Of a stretch of 64,000 nt of DNA, positions 29,534 to 37,989 are shown piece after piece (the stretch's first letter is position 1; each line of letters begins with the position of its first letter). The position numbers and the translations under genes were made by a program. The notes below the pieces were generated by a model. That model was not told where the DNA came from. It was given only the letters and a program-made list of their open reading frames with translations, and ran no database searches. This DNA comes from Candidatus Phytoplasma mali (GTDB lineage Bacteria; Bacillota_I; Bacilli_A; Acholeplasmatales; Acholeplasmataceae): NCBI RefSeq assembly GCF_000026205.1, contig NC_011047.1:186001-250000 (forward strand), written 5' to 3'.

Positions 29534-30094
29534 TTAAATATTTTTTGCTAATTTTAATAAAACTTCTTTTAGCATTAATTCTAGTTCTTTTTTATCATCA
29601 ATTTGATTTAAAACAGATTTAATTTCTTTTTTAACAAAACCTAAGTTTAATAAAATTTTTTCCAGTTCTGTTTTTTTTGGATTTAATATTATTTTTTCCG
29701 AAAATATTAAATCACCTTTAAGTTTTAAAATAATTTGTTGAGCTGATTTTATACCAATTCCTGGAAATTTTCTTAAATATACATTATCATTATTTTCAAT
29801 AGCTTGAAAAACTTGTTCTAAATTATCAGTTTCAGAAAGCATTAAAGCACTTTTAGGTCCTATAGTGGGTACATCTAGTAATTTTTTAAAAAATAATAAA
29901 TTTTTATTATCATTAAAACCGTATAAAATTTGTAAATTTTCTTTAATATGAAAATGAACAAAAAATTTATATTCTTTATTAATTTCATAAAAATAGGGAT
30001 TAGAAACTATAATATGGTAACCAATATTATTATTATCAACTATAACAAAGTTTTGACCGTTGTTTACTACCTTACCTTTAATATAAGAATACAT
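29534..30094 (-). CDS. ruvA: Holliday junction DNA helicase subunit RuvA
   Basis: The 186-residue protein binds four-way junctions and loads RuvB. It has an N-terminal OB fold (1-62), helix-hairpin-helix motifs (LLDVPTIGPKSALM and LRKFPGIGIKSAQQIILKL) and a short C-terminal RuvB-binding helical domain. The linker before domain III is short, as in other Mollicutes. It is the first gene of the ruvAB operon, with AGGGAG upstream. No ruvC is nearby; Mollicutes often use RecU instead. Confidence 0.94.
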   Translation of the reverse strand: MYSYIKGKVVNNGQNFVIVDNNNIGYHIIVSNPYFYEINKEYKFFVHFHIKENLQILYGFNDNKNLLFFKKLLDVPTIGPKSALMLSETDNLEQVFQAIENNDNVYLRKFPGIGIKSAQQIILKLKGDLIFSEKIILNPKKTELEKILLNLGFVKKEIKSVLNQIDDKKELELMLKEVLLKLAKNI

Positions 30095-30226
30095 AAAAAA
30101 CTCCCTTAAAAAATATATTTATTATTTATAAAAACTTATAATTATAATTATATCTTATAATAAGTATGTTATAATAATTTAAGTATGATTTTTTAAATAT
30201 CATTTTATTAACTAAGGAGAATTTTT

Positions 30227-33200
30227 ATGTCATCTTCTGAAAAAAATTTTTTAAAAAATCCTTTAGATTCTAATAATGTTGTTAAAAATCAACAAATTTT
30301 AACAAATAACAATAAAAATGAAGAGATTTTACAAGAAAAAATAAAATATTTAGATAATGAATTTTTAATTTTATTGAAAAATTTAAATGAAGAAAATTGG
30401 AAAAATATTTTTGTTTCTAAAAATAATTTAAAAAAAATTATGCTTTATCAAAAAAAATTAAAAGAAGAAAAAATATATAAAGACAATAAAAAACAAAAGT
30501 TATTAATTAAAGAATTAATTCAACAAAAAAATAAAAATAAATTAAAAATTCAAAATTTACATATTTATTGTATTAAACAAAAAAATCAAATTCAAAAACA
30601 AACTTTAGAAAAAATACAACAAATAGAAGCTATTTTTTTTAAAAAAAATGAAAATATAGATAACGAATTAAAATTTTTAGAAAAAAAACAAATTCAACAA
30701 GATTATAATCATTCTCAACAAGAACAAATTTTAAATAAAATTTTTAAAGAAAAAAATACTTATTTTAATTCAGAAATAAATATTATTAATAAAGACTTGC
30801 AAGAAAAAATAATACTTAATATTAAAAAAAATCAAAAAAATAAAGATATTTTAGAAGAGTTAGAAAAAAAAAATCTTATAATTTTTGAAAAAAAAATTAA
30901 TAAAACAAATGATATTTATCAACAAAATTTTTTTCTTCATTATAAAGTTTTTGATCAAATACAAAAAGATTACTTAGAAAAAAAAAAAGATTTACAAAAT
31001 AAAATAAAAAAATGCTTTGATAAAAAAAAAATAATTTACTTTATTCATAATATTTTTTTACCGATAATGTCAAATAACAATAATATTTATAAAATTTTTT
31101 TAAAATTATTCAATAAAATTAAAAAAAATAATTTAATTCATTTAAAAAAATTGACTTTTTGGCGTCAAAAAAATTTTTTTCTTAAATTATCTAATCAAAA
31201 AAAAATTAAATTTTTAAATTATATAAATTTTTTAGAAATTCAAAAATTTAAATATAAAAAAAAACAAGATGAAATTATTTTTGATAAAAATCAACAACAA
31301 TTGCAATTATTCAATTCAACACAAATAAATTTTATTAAAATGCAAACAGAATTATCTTTGAATATTAATAAAGAAAAAAAATATTTATTAGATATTAAAC
31401 ATTATGATTCAAAAGAAGAAATTCAAAACAAAAAAATACAATTACAAATAGAAAAAGAAATTATTTTACATGAATTTGAATATGAAAAAAATTTATTAAT
31501 TTTAAATCAAATTTATCAACAAAAAAAAAATTTATTAATTTTACAATTAAAATTAGAAAAAAATAAATTTCAATTAAAAGATATTGAAAAAATTTATGAA
31601 AAGCGTCAACAAATTATTAATTTAGAACAAAAAATAGAAAATTTAAAATTTTTTAATAATGTTAATATACAAATTAATTATATTTTCCATAATCAAGAAA
31701 AAAAAAATTTTTTTACTAAATATCAAATACAAAAACACAAAATTAAAAATTTATTAGAAAAATCTTATTTAAAACAAGATTTTAATTTAAAACAAATATT
31801 AGAATTTGTAAAAAAATATATATTTTTTGACGAAATAATGGAAATTACGAACCCTATTTTTTGTAATATTAATTATTATTTAAAACAAATCAATATTAAT
31901 CAAAATATTTTTACTGAAAATTTGAATAAAATTCATAATTTATTTAATTTTATTTCTACAAATATTATTGATAAAAAATATCAAAATTATTATTTTTTTT
32001 ATCAAAAAAAATATTTATTTGAAAAACAAAAAATTAATAACGAAATTAAAATTGTTAAAGAAGTAATATCATATTACGAAAATAATCTTTCTTTTATAAG
32101 ACAATTAATACAAAAAAAACAAAATATTTCTTATGATAATAAATATCGTTTAAATTATTTTTTAGAAAAAAAAATAAAAAAATATGAAAAAAACAATCTT
32201 ATTTTAAAAAAAAATTTAAAAAATTTAAATAATAAAAATAAAATATTATTTACAAAACATCAAAAAAATATTTCGAAATTAAAACAAGAACAATTTCGAA
32301 TCATTGAAATTAATAATATTTTACAAATAGAATTATTAAATAATTTAAATCAAAAAAATTTAAATATAAAAAATAATAAATTATTTCAAAAATATAGGAA
32401 TAATTTATTACAAAAAAAATTTTTAAAAATTTTAAAAAAATTTCAACAAAATATTAATTTTATTTATGAACAAAATAAATTACAAAAAAATAAAATTATA
32501 AAAAATTTTAACTTTTTTAAAAAAGAAAAAAATAATATGGTGGTTTTAAAAAATAATCTTATCGAAGAAAATCAAAAAAAAATAGATCTTTTTTATGATT
32601 TGGTAATAAGTATTATTGAAAATATAAATATTATTAATCAACAATATAAAAATAAAAACAAATTAGAAGAAAAAATACATTTACAAAAAGAAAAAAAACA
32701 AATTATTAATGTAATAAAAAATCAATTTGTTTATATGAAGAATACATCTTATTTAATAGAAGAAAACCTAAAAGAAGCTCATTTAAATATTATAAAAGAA
32801 TTTAAGGAAGAAAAAAAAAAATTAACAAAAATATTTAACTTCAAACAAGAAGAATTAAATTTAAAATTAAAAAAAAGATTTTTATATTTTCAAAAAATAA
32901 AAAAATTAAAAAAGAATAATGAACATTATAATATGAATTATTTTCAAAATATTAAAAAAAAATTATTATATAAATTTAAACAAAAAAAAAATAAAAATGA
33001 TAAAATAATTGAAAAAATTAATTTTATAATGAAAAAAAATAATTTTTTTTTAAAAATAAAAATAAAAAAAATAATTTTTTTAGAAAAAATTAAATTATTT
33101 TTTAATATTATTTTAATTTATTTTAAGTATTTAATTAAAAAAATTGAAATTAAAAAAAATAAAAACAAAAATAAAAAACAAATTAAAAAAAAATTTGATA

Positions 33201-33232
33201 TTGAAAAGAAAATTTATTTATTAAATATTTAA
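30227..33232 (+). CDS. Very large coiled-coil protein of unknown function (1001 residues)
   Basis: An AAGGAG six bases before the ATG makes this a credible gene. The protein is almost entirely charged helix: lysine, asparagine, isoleucine, leucine and glutamine dominate, glycine is nearly absent and prolines are very few, which predicts long coiled coils. There is no signal peptide and no Walker motif, so it is not a complete SMC or Rad50. A short hydrophobic stretch near residues 955-975 (FFNIILIYFKYLI) might be a membrane anchor close to the C terminus. Adenine-rich codons dominate. It lies alone between ruvA (divergent) and the hsdS island. A structural or cytoskeletal role is possible but not shown. 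Confidence 0.8.
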   Translation: MSSSEKNFLKNPLDSNNVVKNQQILTNNNKNEEILQEKIKYLDNEFLILLKNLNEENWKNIFVSKNNLKKIMLYQKKLKEEKIYKDNKKQKLLIKELIQQKNKNKLKIQNLHIYCIKQKNQIQKQTLEKIQQIEAIFFKKNENIDNELKFLEKKQIQQDYNHSQQEQILNKIFKEKNTYFNSEINIINKDLQEKIILNIKKNQKNKDILEELEKKNLIIFEKKINKTNDIYQQNFFLHYKVFDQIQKDYLEKKKDLQNKIKKCFDKKKIIYFIHNIFLPIMSNNNNIYKIFLKLFNKIKKNNLIHLKKLTFWRQKNFFLKLSNQKKIKFLNYINFLEIQKFKYKKKQDEIIFDKNQQQLQLFNSTQINFIKMQTELSLNINKEKKYLLDIKHYDSKEEIQNKKIQLQIEKEIILHEFEYEKNLLILNQIYQQKKNLLILQLKLEKNKFQLKDIEKIYEKRQQIINLEQKIENLKFFNNVNIQINYIFHNQEKKNFFTKYQIQKHKIKNLLEKSYLKQDFNLKQILEFVKKYIFFDEIMEITNPIFCNINYYLKQININQNIFTENLNKIHNLFNFISTNIIDKKYQNYYFFYQKKYLFEKQKINNEIKIVKEVISYYENNLSFIRQLIQKKQNISYDNKYRLNYFLEKKIKKYEKNNLILKKNLKNLNNKNKILFTKHQKNISKLKQEQFRIIEINNILQIELLNNLNQKNLNIKNNKLFQKYRNNLLQKKFLKILKKFQQNINFIYEQNKLQKNKIIKNFNFFKKEKNNMVVLKNNLIEENQKKIDLFYDLVISIIENINIINQQYKNKNKLEEKIHLQKEKKQIINVIKNQFVYMKNTSYLIEENLKEAHLNIIKEFKEEKKKLTKIFNFKQEELNLKLKKRFLYFQKIKKLKKNNEHYNMNYFQNIKKKLLYKFKQKKNKNDKIIEKINFIMKKNNFFLKIKIKKIIFLEKIKLFFNIILIYFKYLIKKIEIKKNKNKNKKQIKKKFDIEKKIYLLNI

Positions 33233-33723
33233 ATTATTAAAATAATTTATTTTAAAATGAATTATTTGTTATTAATTTTTAATTTTCAAATTAAATATCT
33301 TAATTGAGATATTTTTTAAAAATTTAAATTTTCTATTTTTTAATTTATTTTTTTAATAAACCAAATTTTATTTATAATTTTTCCTTTTTTAATATTAATA
33401 AAAAAAAATAAATCTGCCTTAAAAAAACAGCTAAATTGTTTATTAAAAAAATAAACAGTTTAGCTTTTCATTTATTTTATTTTTTGATGCTTTGGATACT
33501 ACAAAAAGTAGTTCACTATAAAAAATCTAAATCACAATACCCAAAACGTATATGTATACAACATTAAAAATGATGGTACTAAAAAAGTTATTTTACTTAG
33601 GGGATAATGAAGTAACTTCATCAATTAATAAATGTATAAAAATTATTAATCAACCTTAATTGTTTGAGAATATAAAACATAAATAACAAAAAAAATTAAA
33701 TATTTAATTTTAAAAAAGTATTT
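33233..33723. other. Intergenic region with terminator and possible decayed coding sequence
   Basis: The first part holds the terminator at 33430-33468. Between 33480 and 33660 the DNA has a more coding-like composition. A 29-codon frame at 33570-33659 (starting MMVLKKLFYLGDNEV) has no ribosome-binding site and no family I can name; it may be a gene remnant at the edge of the hsdS island. Confidence 0.4.
33430..33468 (+). terminator. Terminator downstream of the 1001-residue protein gene
   Basis: GCTAAATTGTTTATT (33430-33444) pairs with AATAAACAGTTTAGC (33450-33464), with one G-T wobble and a 5-nt loop, and is followed by TTTT. An A-tract on the left may allow function on the other strand too. 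Confidence 0.65.
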
Positions 33724-34062
33724 AATGTCCACCTTTGAGATTTAAAGAGTTTGAAAAACATAATGAAACCCAATATCAAAGTTGTCCATTAAAAGATTTA
33801 GTTAAGATCAAAAAGGGTCAACAATTAAACCAAAGCAATTTTATTTCTATTTAAAGAAAAATCAAACTCAATTACAAAAATTAGCTCAAGGAACAGGTTT
33901 AAAACATATTTCTTTAAAAAATTTAAATATTTTTTCCGTTAATTTTATCACTAATATTCAAGAACAAACTAAAATCGCTACCTTTTTATCGTTAATTGAT
34001 GACAAAATAAAAACCCAAAGTAAAACTATTGAAGTTTGGGAATTGTTTAAACAAGGGATTAT
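33724..34062 (+). repeat. Left arm of the hsdS inverted repeat
   Basis: Two blocks, 33724-33848 (125 bases) and 33848-34062 (215 bases), are repeated in inverse orientation at 35654-35778 and 35235-35449. I see one mismatch in each block. The arms lie about 1.2 kb apart and face each other, so homologous recombination would invert the segment and exchange the second recognition domains of the two genes. Confidence 0.85.
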
Positions 34063-34502
34063 GAATGTTTTAATGAATCAAAACTTGAGATTTAAAGAGT
34101 TTGAAAATACATGGAAAAAACAACAATTAGTGGACATCACAGAAATTCAAACTGGTAAGGTATATCCTCATTCATTTTCGGAAGGTAAATATTATATCAT
34201 GAATGGCGGAGTTAAACCTTTAGCTTTTTTTTGTGATCAATATAATACCAATGAAAATACGATTTCTATCACTAAAGCAGGTTTCTCCTCCGGTTATATT
34301 CATTATCATTGTAAAAAATTTTGGATTGGTAATAATTGTTTTAAATTAATAAATATAAATGAAAATAATATTAATACTTTATTTTTATATTATTATTTAA
34401 AACAAAATGAAAAACAAATTCAAAGTTTAAAAAGAGGCACTTCTATAATGAATTTATTAAAAAAAGATTTGTATAATTTTTTGATTTTTTCACCTTCTCT
34501 TA

Positions 34503-34551
34503 AAGAACAAACTAAAATCGCTACCTTTTTATCGTTAATTGATGACAAAAT
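34503..34551 (+). repeat. 49-bp hsdS conserved-helix repeat, one of three copies
   Basis: The same 49 bases, coding for EQTKIATFLSLIDDK, occur at 33960-34008 (direct), here, and at 35289-35337 (inverse). The copies mark the conserved spacer helices of the specificity subunits and give additional crossover points for domain swapping. Confidence 0.8.
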
Positions 34552-34610
34552 CAAGATTGAAAAAGAACTATGTAATAATTTTAATTATATGAAACAATAT
34601 TTCTTAAATC

Positions 34611-34669
34611 AAATGTTTATATAAGATAAAAAGAGCCATCAAAGCTCTTTTTTTATCTTATATAAACAT
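34611..34669. terminator. Long palindrome joining the 3' ends of the convergent hsdS genes
   Basis: The 26-base arm starting AAATGTTTATATAAGATAAA (34611-34636) is mirrored at 34644-34669 with two extra T in the run. The arms contain the last codons (NQMFI and NMFI) of both convergent genes. The stem with its T7 run works as a shared bidirectional terminator. Because it includes coding ends it is also an inverted repeat that could serve as a crossover site. Confidence 0.75.
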
Positions 34670-35818
34670 ATTTTGGTAAAAATATTGTGATAAATTTTGG
34701 TATTTTTGAAATAATATATTTTCCATGTTTATTTTTTTATTTATTAAATTTATTAAAGAATCAAATTTAATTTGTTTTGAAATATTAATAACATTAATCC
34801 GAATTTTAATAAAATCAGAAAATTTTAAAACTTTACGAACTCCTATTTGAATTAATTGTAACATTTGTGTTTTAAAAAAATTTGAAAATAAAAAATTTTC
34901 TAAATATTCATGAGTAATTTTTTCAGAATTTTTTCGAAAACAAATATAAATCGGACTAATAATAATTGAATTAGCTGGTTTTTTAAAACGAGCAATAGAA
35001 CCAATATTAATGTTAGACGGATTATAAGCAAAATCATTATATTGTATTATTTTATGATTAACCAAATTATTATGATTGATATTTTTTTTAAAATATTTGG
35101 TTTGTGATATAAACCCTTTTTGATTACTAATAGAATAAATATTTTTCACCAAATGATCTTTATTTTTTTCATTTTTTTCAATAATCAGTTTTTTTAATTC
35201 AATTAAATTATGATTGATTTGATAAATATTATTAATAATCCCTTGTTTAAACAATTCCCAAACTTCAATAGTTTTACTTTGGGTTTTTATTTTGTCATCA
35301 ATTAACGATAAAAAGGTAGCGATTTTAGTTTGTTCTTGAATATTAGTGATAAAATTAACGGGAAAAATATTTAAATTTTTTAAAGAAATATGTTTTAAAC
35401 CTGTTCCTTGAGCTAATTTTTGTAATTGAGTTTGATTTTTCTTTAAATAATAATATAAAAACAAATTATTGATTTTAGTAAAATATATTTTTAATGTAAA
35501 ACAATCTCCACCACACCAAAAAGGTTCTTGATGAAACAAAACAAAACCACATGAACCTCCATTACTGATTGTGATCGTATTCTTTTCAGTATTATAACTA
35601 TGATAATAACCAGAAGGTTTAACTCCGCCATTTATGACATAATATTTACCATCAGAAATAAAATTGCTTTGGTTTAATTGTTGACCCTTTTTGATCTTAA
35701 CTAAATCTTTTAATTGACAACTTTGATATTGGGTTTCATTATGTTTTTCAAACTCTTTAAATCTCAAAGGTGGACATTTTGTGAGAGAATAAATTTTTTT
35801 AAATTTTATAATTTCCAT
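34658..35818 (-). CDS. hsdS: Type I restriction-modification specificity subunit, intact
   Basis: The 386-residue protein has the two-fold pattern of HsdS. The first recognition domain (about 18-150) begins with PPLRFKEFE, the central conserved helix contains QEQTKIATFLSLIDDKI (about 165-181), the second recognition domain spans about 205-345, and the C-terminal helix ends YFYQNMFI. HsdS defines the DNA target of the methylase (HsdM) and nuclease (HsdR) subunits. Neither is in this window, so this copy is an orphan here and would need partners elsewhere. Its first half is shared as an inverted repeat with the disrupted copy at 33724. A recombinase remnant lies 19 nt upstream. Confidence 0.88.
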   Translation of the reverse strand: MEIIKFKKIYSLTKCPPLRFKEFEKHNETQYQSCQLKDLVKIKKGQQLNQSNFISDGKYYVINGGVKPSGYYHSYNTEKNTITISNGGSCGFVLFHQEPFWCGGDCFTLKIYFTKINNLFLYYYLKKNQTQLQKLAQGTGLKHISLKNLNIFPVNFITNIQEQTKIATFLSLIDDKIKTQSKTIEVWELFKQGIINNIYQINHNLIELKKLIIEKNEKNKDHLVKNIYSISNQKGFISQTKYFKKNINHNNLVNHKIIQYNDFAYNPSNINIGSIARFKKPANSIIISPIYICFRKNSEKITHEYLENFLFSNFFKTQMLQLIQIGVRKVLKFSDFIKIRINVINISKQIKFDSLINLINKKINMENILFQKYQNLSQYFYQNMFI

Positions 35819-35837
35819 TTATTTCCTACTTTTCTTG

Positions 35838-36437
35838 TTAATTAAATTTTTTTAACATTTGTTGAATACATTTTTTCTTTTGTTCATAGGTCGAATGAGT
35901 ATATAAATTTAAAGTTGTTTTGATATCTGAATGACCTAATAAAGAACTAATACTTTTATAATCATGACTAGTTTCAACACAACGCGTCGCAAAAGTATGA
36001 CGTAAACCGTGAAATTTAATTTTTTTAATTTTCAATTTTAGTAATAAATTATCATAATATTTTCGATAAGTCCGGGGTTCAACCGGTTTTTCTCTATTGG
36101 TTAAAAGAAAAAAATTACTGAAATTTTTTTTCTTTAAGGGTTTTAAGATTTTAACTAATTCGGTGGAAATAGGAATATCACGAATCGCATTAGCGGTTTT
36201 CGGAACCGTAATAGTTAAATATGTGTTTAAAAGTTGATCATCTTGAATATTGTAAATTCTTTGACAAGTTTTATTAATTTTAAAAATACCATTATTTAAA
36301 TCAATATCTTCCCACTGTAAAGTATAAATGTTTCCCATTTTTAATCCTAAAGTAACGTACAAAAAAGATATAAATAGAAGTGCATAAAAATAAATTTTAA
36401 AAATGTAGAATAAATTAAAATAATTGAGAAATTTTTA
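35838..36437 (-). pseudogene. Tyrosine recombinase/integrase, catalytic domain only (5' truncated)
   Basis: The clear part is 174 residues from a TTG at 36362; the frame stays open to about 36437 and reads FYALLFISFLYVTLGLKMGN, which matches the start of an integrase catalytic domain, so the true gene is cut at its 5' end. The N-terminal core-binding domain is missing. Catalytic features seen: HGLRHTFATR (H-x-x-R), LLGHSDIKTT (H) and the tyrosine of LNLYTH. The first catalytic arginine, normally in the TGLRxGE motif, is lysine here (LGLKMGN). Both changes argue for loss of activity. It adjoins the hsdS pair, as do recombinases that switch hsdS genes in other Mollicutes, or it may be a phage or ICE relic. 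Confidence 0.8.
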
Positions 36438-36565
36438 TAAAAAAATTTATAATATTATTTTTATTTTTAAATATTTAATAATTTTATTTTTCTTAAAAAA
36501 ATAGTAATTTATAAAAATACAAAATTTATATTATATGAATGTAATATAAAATATTTAAAAAAATA

Positions 36566-37201
36566 TTATTTTTTTTTAAAACTAAACTTATATTCATTTT
36601 TATTAATTAAATTTAAAATATTTTTTTTATGTTTAAATAAAATTATAAGATTAATAAAAAAAATAGTAATTAATTCTAATTTATTAACTGAACCTTGAAA
36701 CAACAAAATAATATAAATCAAAAAAATAGTTAAAATTGAAGATAACGATGAATAACCAGAAATTAAAAAAATAACAATAAAAAATAACATACCTAATAAG
36801 CCATACATAGGTTCTAAACCACAAAACATACCTACTGTAGTAGCTACCGCTTTACCACCTTTAAAATTAGTAAAAAATGGATAAATATGTCCTAAAATAG
36901 AACATAATCCAAATATAATTCTATAATCATGAAAAACATTATTATTGTCTTTAAAAAAAAATACAGCTAAAAAACCCTTAAAAAAATCAAAAAAACAAGT
37001 AATAAGGCCATATTGAAAACCTAAAATTCTAGCAGCATTACTAGTTCCAATATTTTTAGAACCTAAAAAACGTAAATCTTTTTTTTTAAATAATTTACCT
37101 ATTACCAAACCTGTAGGAAAAGATCCTACAAAATAAAAACTAATAGCAATACAAAAAATCTTAATAGACAATAAAGAAACATTATACAAAAGAATCACCA
37201 C
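36566..37201 (-). CDS. plsY: Glycerol-3-phosphate acyltransferase PlsY
   Basis: This polytopic enzyme (up to 211 residues) transfers an acyl group from acyl phosphate to glycerol-3-phosphate, the first step of phospholipid synthesis. Motifs seen: SFPTGLVIGK, GSKNIGTSNAAR (glycerol-phosphate site), FKGGKAVAT and GHIYPFF. About five membrane segments are visible. The frame opens with two GTG codons that themselves form part of an AGGTGG ribosome-binding site, so translation may start at the TTG at 37189, eight bases downstream. It is the last gene of the rpsF-to-plsY cluster. Confidence 0.92.
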   Translation of the reverse strand: MVILLYNVSLLSIKIFCIAISFYFVGSFPTGLVIGKLFKKKDLRFLGSKNIGTSNAARILGFQYGLITCFFDFFKGFLAVFFFKDNNNVFHDYRIIFGLCSILGHIYPFFTNFKGGKAVATTVGMFCGLEPMYGLLGMLFFIVIFLISGYSSLSSILTIFLIYIILLFQGSVNKLELITIFFINLIILFKHKKNILNLINKNEYKFSFKKK

Positions 37202-37354
37202 CTAACATTTTATTAATTTCTTCTTCTTTGTTTTAATTTTTTTTATAAAAAATATAAAATTTCTCTTATTATAAATTATTTTAAATTTATATAAAAAATA
37301 AAATAATTAAAAATAATAATAAAAAAGATTAATAATTTATTTAAATAATAATTA

Positions 37355-37951
37355 TTAATAATTATAAATAACTTTATAAATCATTTCTTTAGTAATAGAA
37401 CCTTCTCTTAAAATTTTAAAATTATTATTTAATTGCAAATCTAAAACAGTAGAAGATAATTTTGATAAATTTTGATTTGAACTATAAAAAATATAATCAA
37501 CTTTTTTTTCATATATTTGACGAATAACTTTGTAATTATTTAAAGGAGGAAAACCGCTAATATTAACAGAAGTAGTTTTTAAAGGTCCATGTTTTTTTAA
37601 TAATTTTAAAGCTAATGGATGTTTAGGTTGTCTAATACCTAAGTTGTTTTCTTTATTTTTTTTTTTATAAAAAGATGTAGTTTTTAAAATTAAAGTCAAA
37701 GGACCAGGCCAAAAATAATTAATTAATTTTCGAGATGTTGAATTAATTTTTACCAAATGTCTAACTTGCGATAAATCAGCAAATAAAACAGATAATGGTT
37801 TTGAAAAGTCTCTTTTTTTTAACTTATAAATTTTATTAATTCCTTCATTATCATTAATTTTAGCCCCTATCCCATAAATTGTATCCGTAGGAAAAATAAT
37901 TAACGACCCTTTTTTCATATTACAATTATAAGATTTTATATTTAATACCAA
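37355..37951 (-). CDS. tsaC: Threonylcarbamoyl-AMP synthase (Sua5/YrdC family)
   Basis: The 198-residue protein makes threonylcarbamoyl-AMP for the t6A37 modification of tRNAs that read ANN codons. Family motifs: FPTDTIYGIGA, KLKKRDFSKPLSVL, PGPLTLILK and TSVNISGFPP. It is the short YrdC form without the Sua5 C-terminal domain. The start is uncertain. The longest frame uses TTG at 37951, but ATG at 37918 is possible, and a promoter-like TTGACA/TAAAAT pair (37933-37961) would then give an almost leaderless message. It follows prfA by 38 nt; the prmC methylase often found between them is absent. Confidence 0.9.
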   Translation of the reverse strand: MVLNIKSYNCNMKKGSLIIFPTDTIYGIGAKINDNEGINKIYKLKKRDFSKPLSVLFADLSQVRHLVKINSTSRKLINYFWPGPLTLILKTTSFYKKKNKENNLGIRQPKHPLALKLLKKHGPLKTTSVNISGFPPLNNYKVIRQIYEKKVDYIFYSSNQNLSKLSSTVLDLQLNNNFKILREGSITKEMIYKVIYNY

Positions 37952-37961
37952 TAAATGTCAA
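37933..37961 (-). promoter_or_regulatory. Candidate sigma70 promoter at the 5' end of tsaC
   Basis: On the minus strand TTGACA (37956-37961) is followed after 17 bases by TAAAAT (37933-37938). Transcription would begin near 37926, eight bases before the ATG at 37918. This overlaps the longest possible tsaC frame, so either the promoter or the TTG start is wrong. Confidence 0.4.
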
Positions 37962-37989
37962 AAAAAAAATATTTTAAAAAAATAATAAT

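Larger units (their letters stand above)
33724..34624 (+). pseudogene. hsdS: Type I restriction specificity subunit (hsdS), disrupted by a 205-bp deletion
   Basis: The first 125 bases (33724-33848) encode CPPLRFKEFEKHNETQYQSC and onwards, as in the intact copy on the other strand. A 205-base deletion in the first target-recognition domain then shifts the frame and brings a TAA. From 33848 a second frame is open to 34624 and gives the central conserved helix (QEQTKIATFLSLIDDKI), a different second recognition domain, and a C-terminal repeat ending YMKQYFLNQMFI. The intact downstream half begins at a possible TTG at 34043 (193 residues) and could be a half-subunit. No hsdR or hsdM lies in the window. 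It is convergent with the intact copy at 34658. Confidence 0.8.

Noticed and set aside
33570-33659. 29-codon frame at the edge of the hsdS island
   Set aside because: No ribosome-binding site and no recognised family; kept only as possible decayed sequence in the intergenic entry.
34611-34669. Insertion-sequence terminal repeats
   Set aside because: The palindrome lies at the joined 3' ends of two convergent hsdS genes and includes their last codons; there is no transposase and no target-site duplication.
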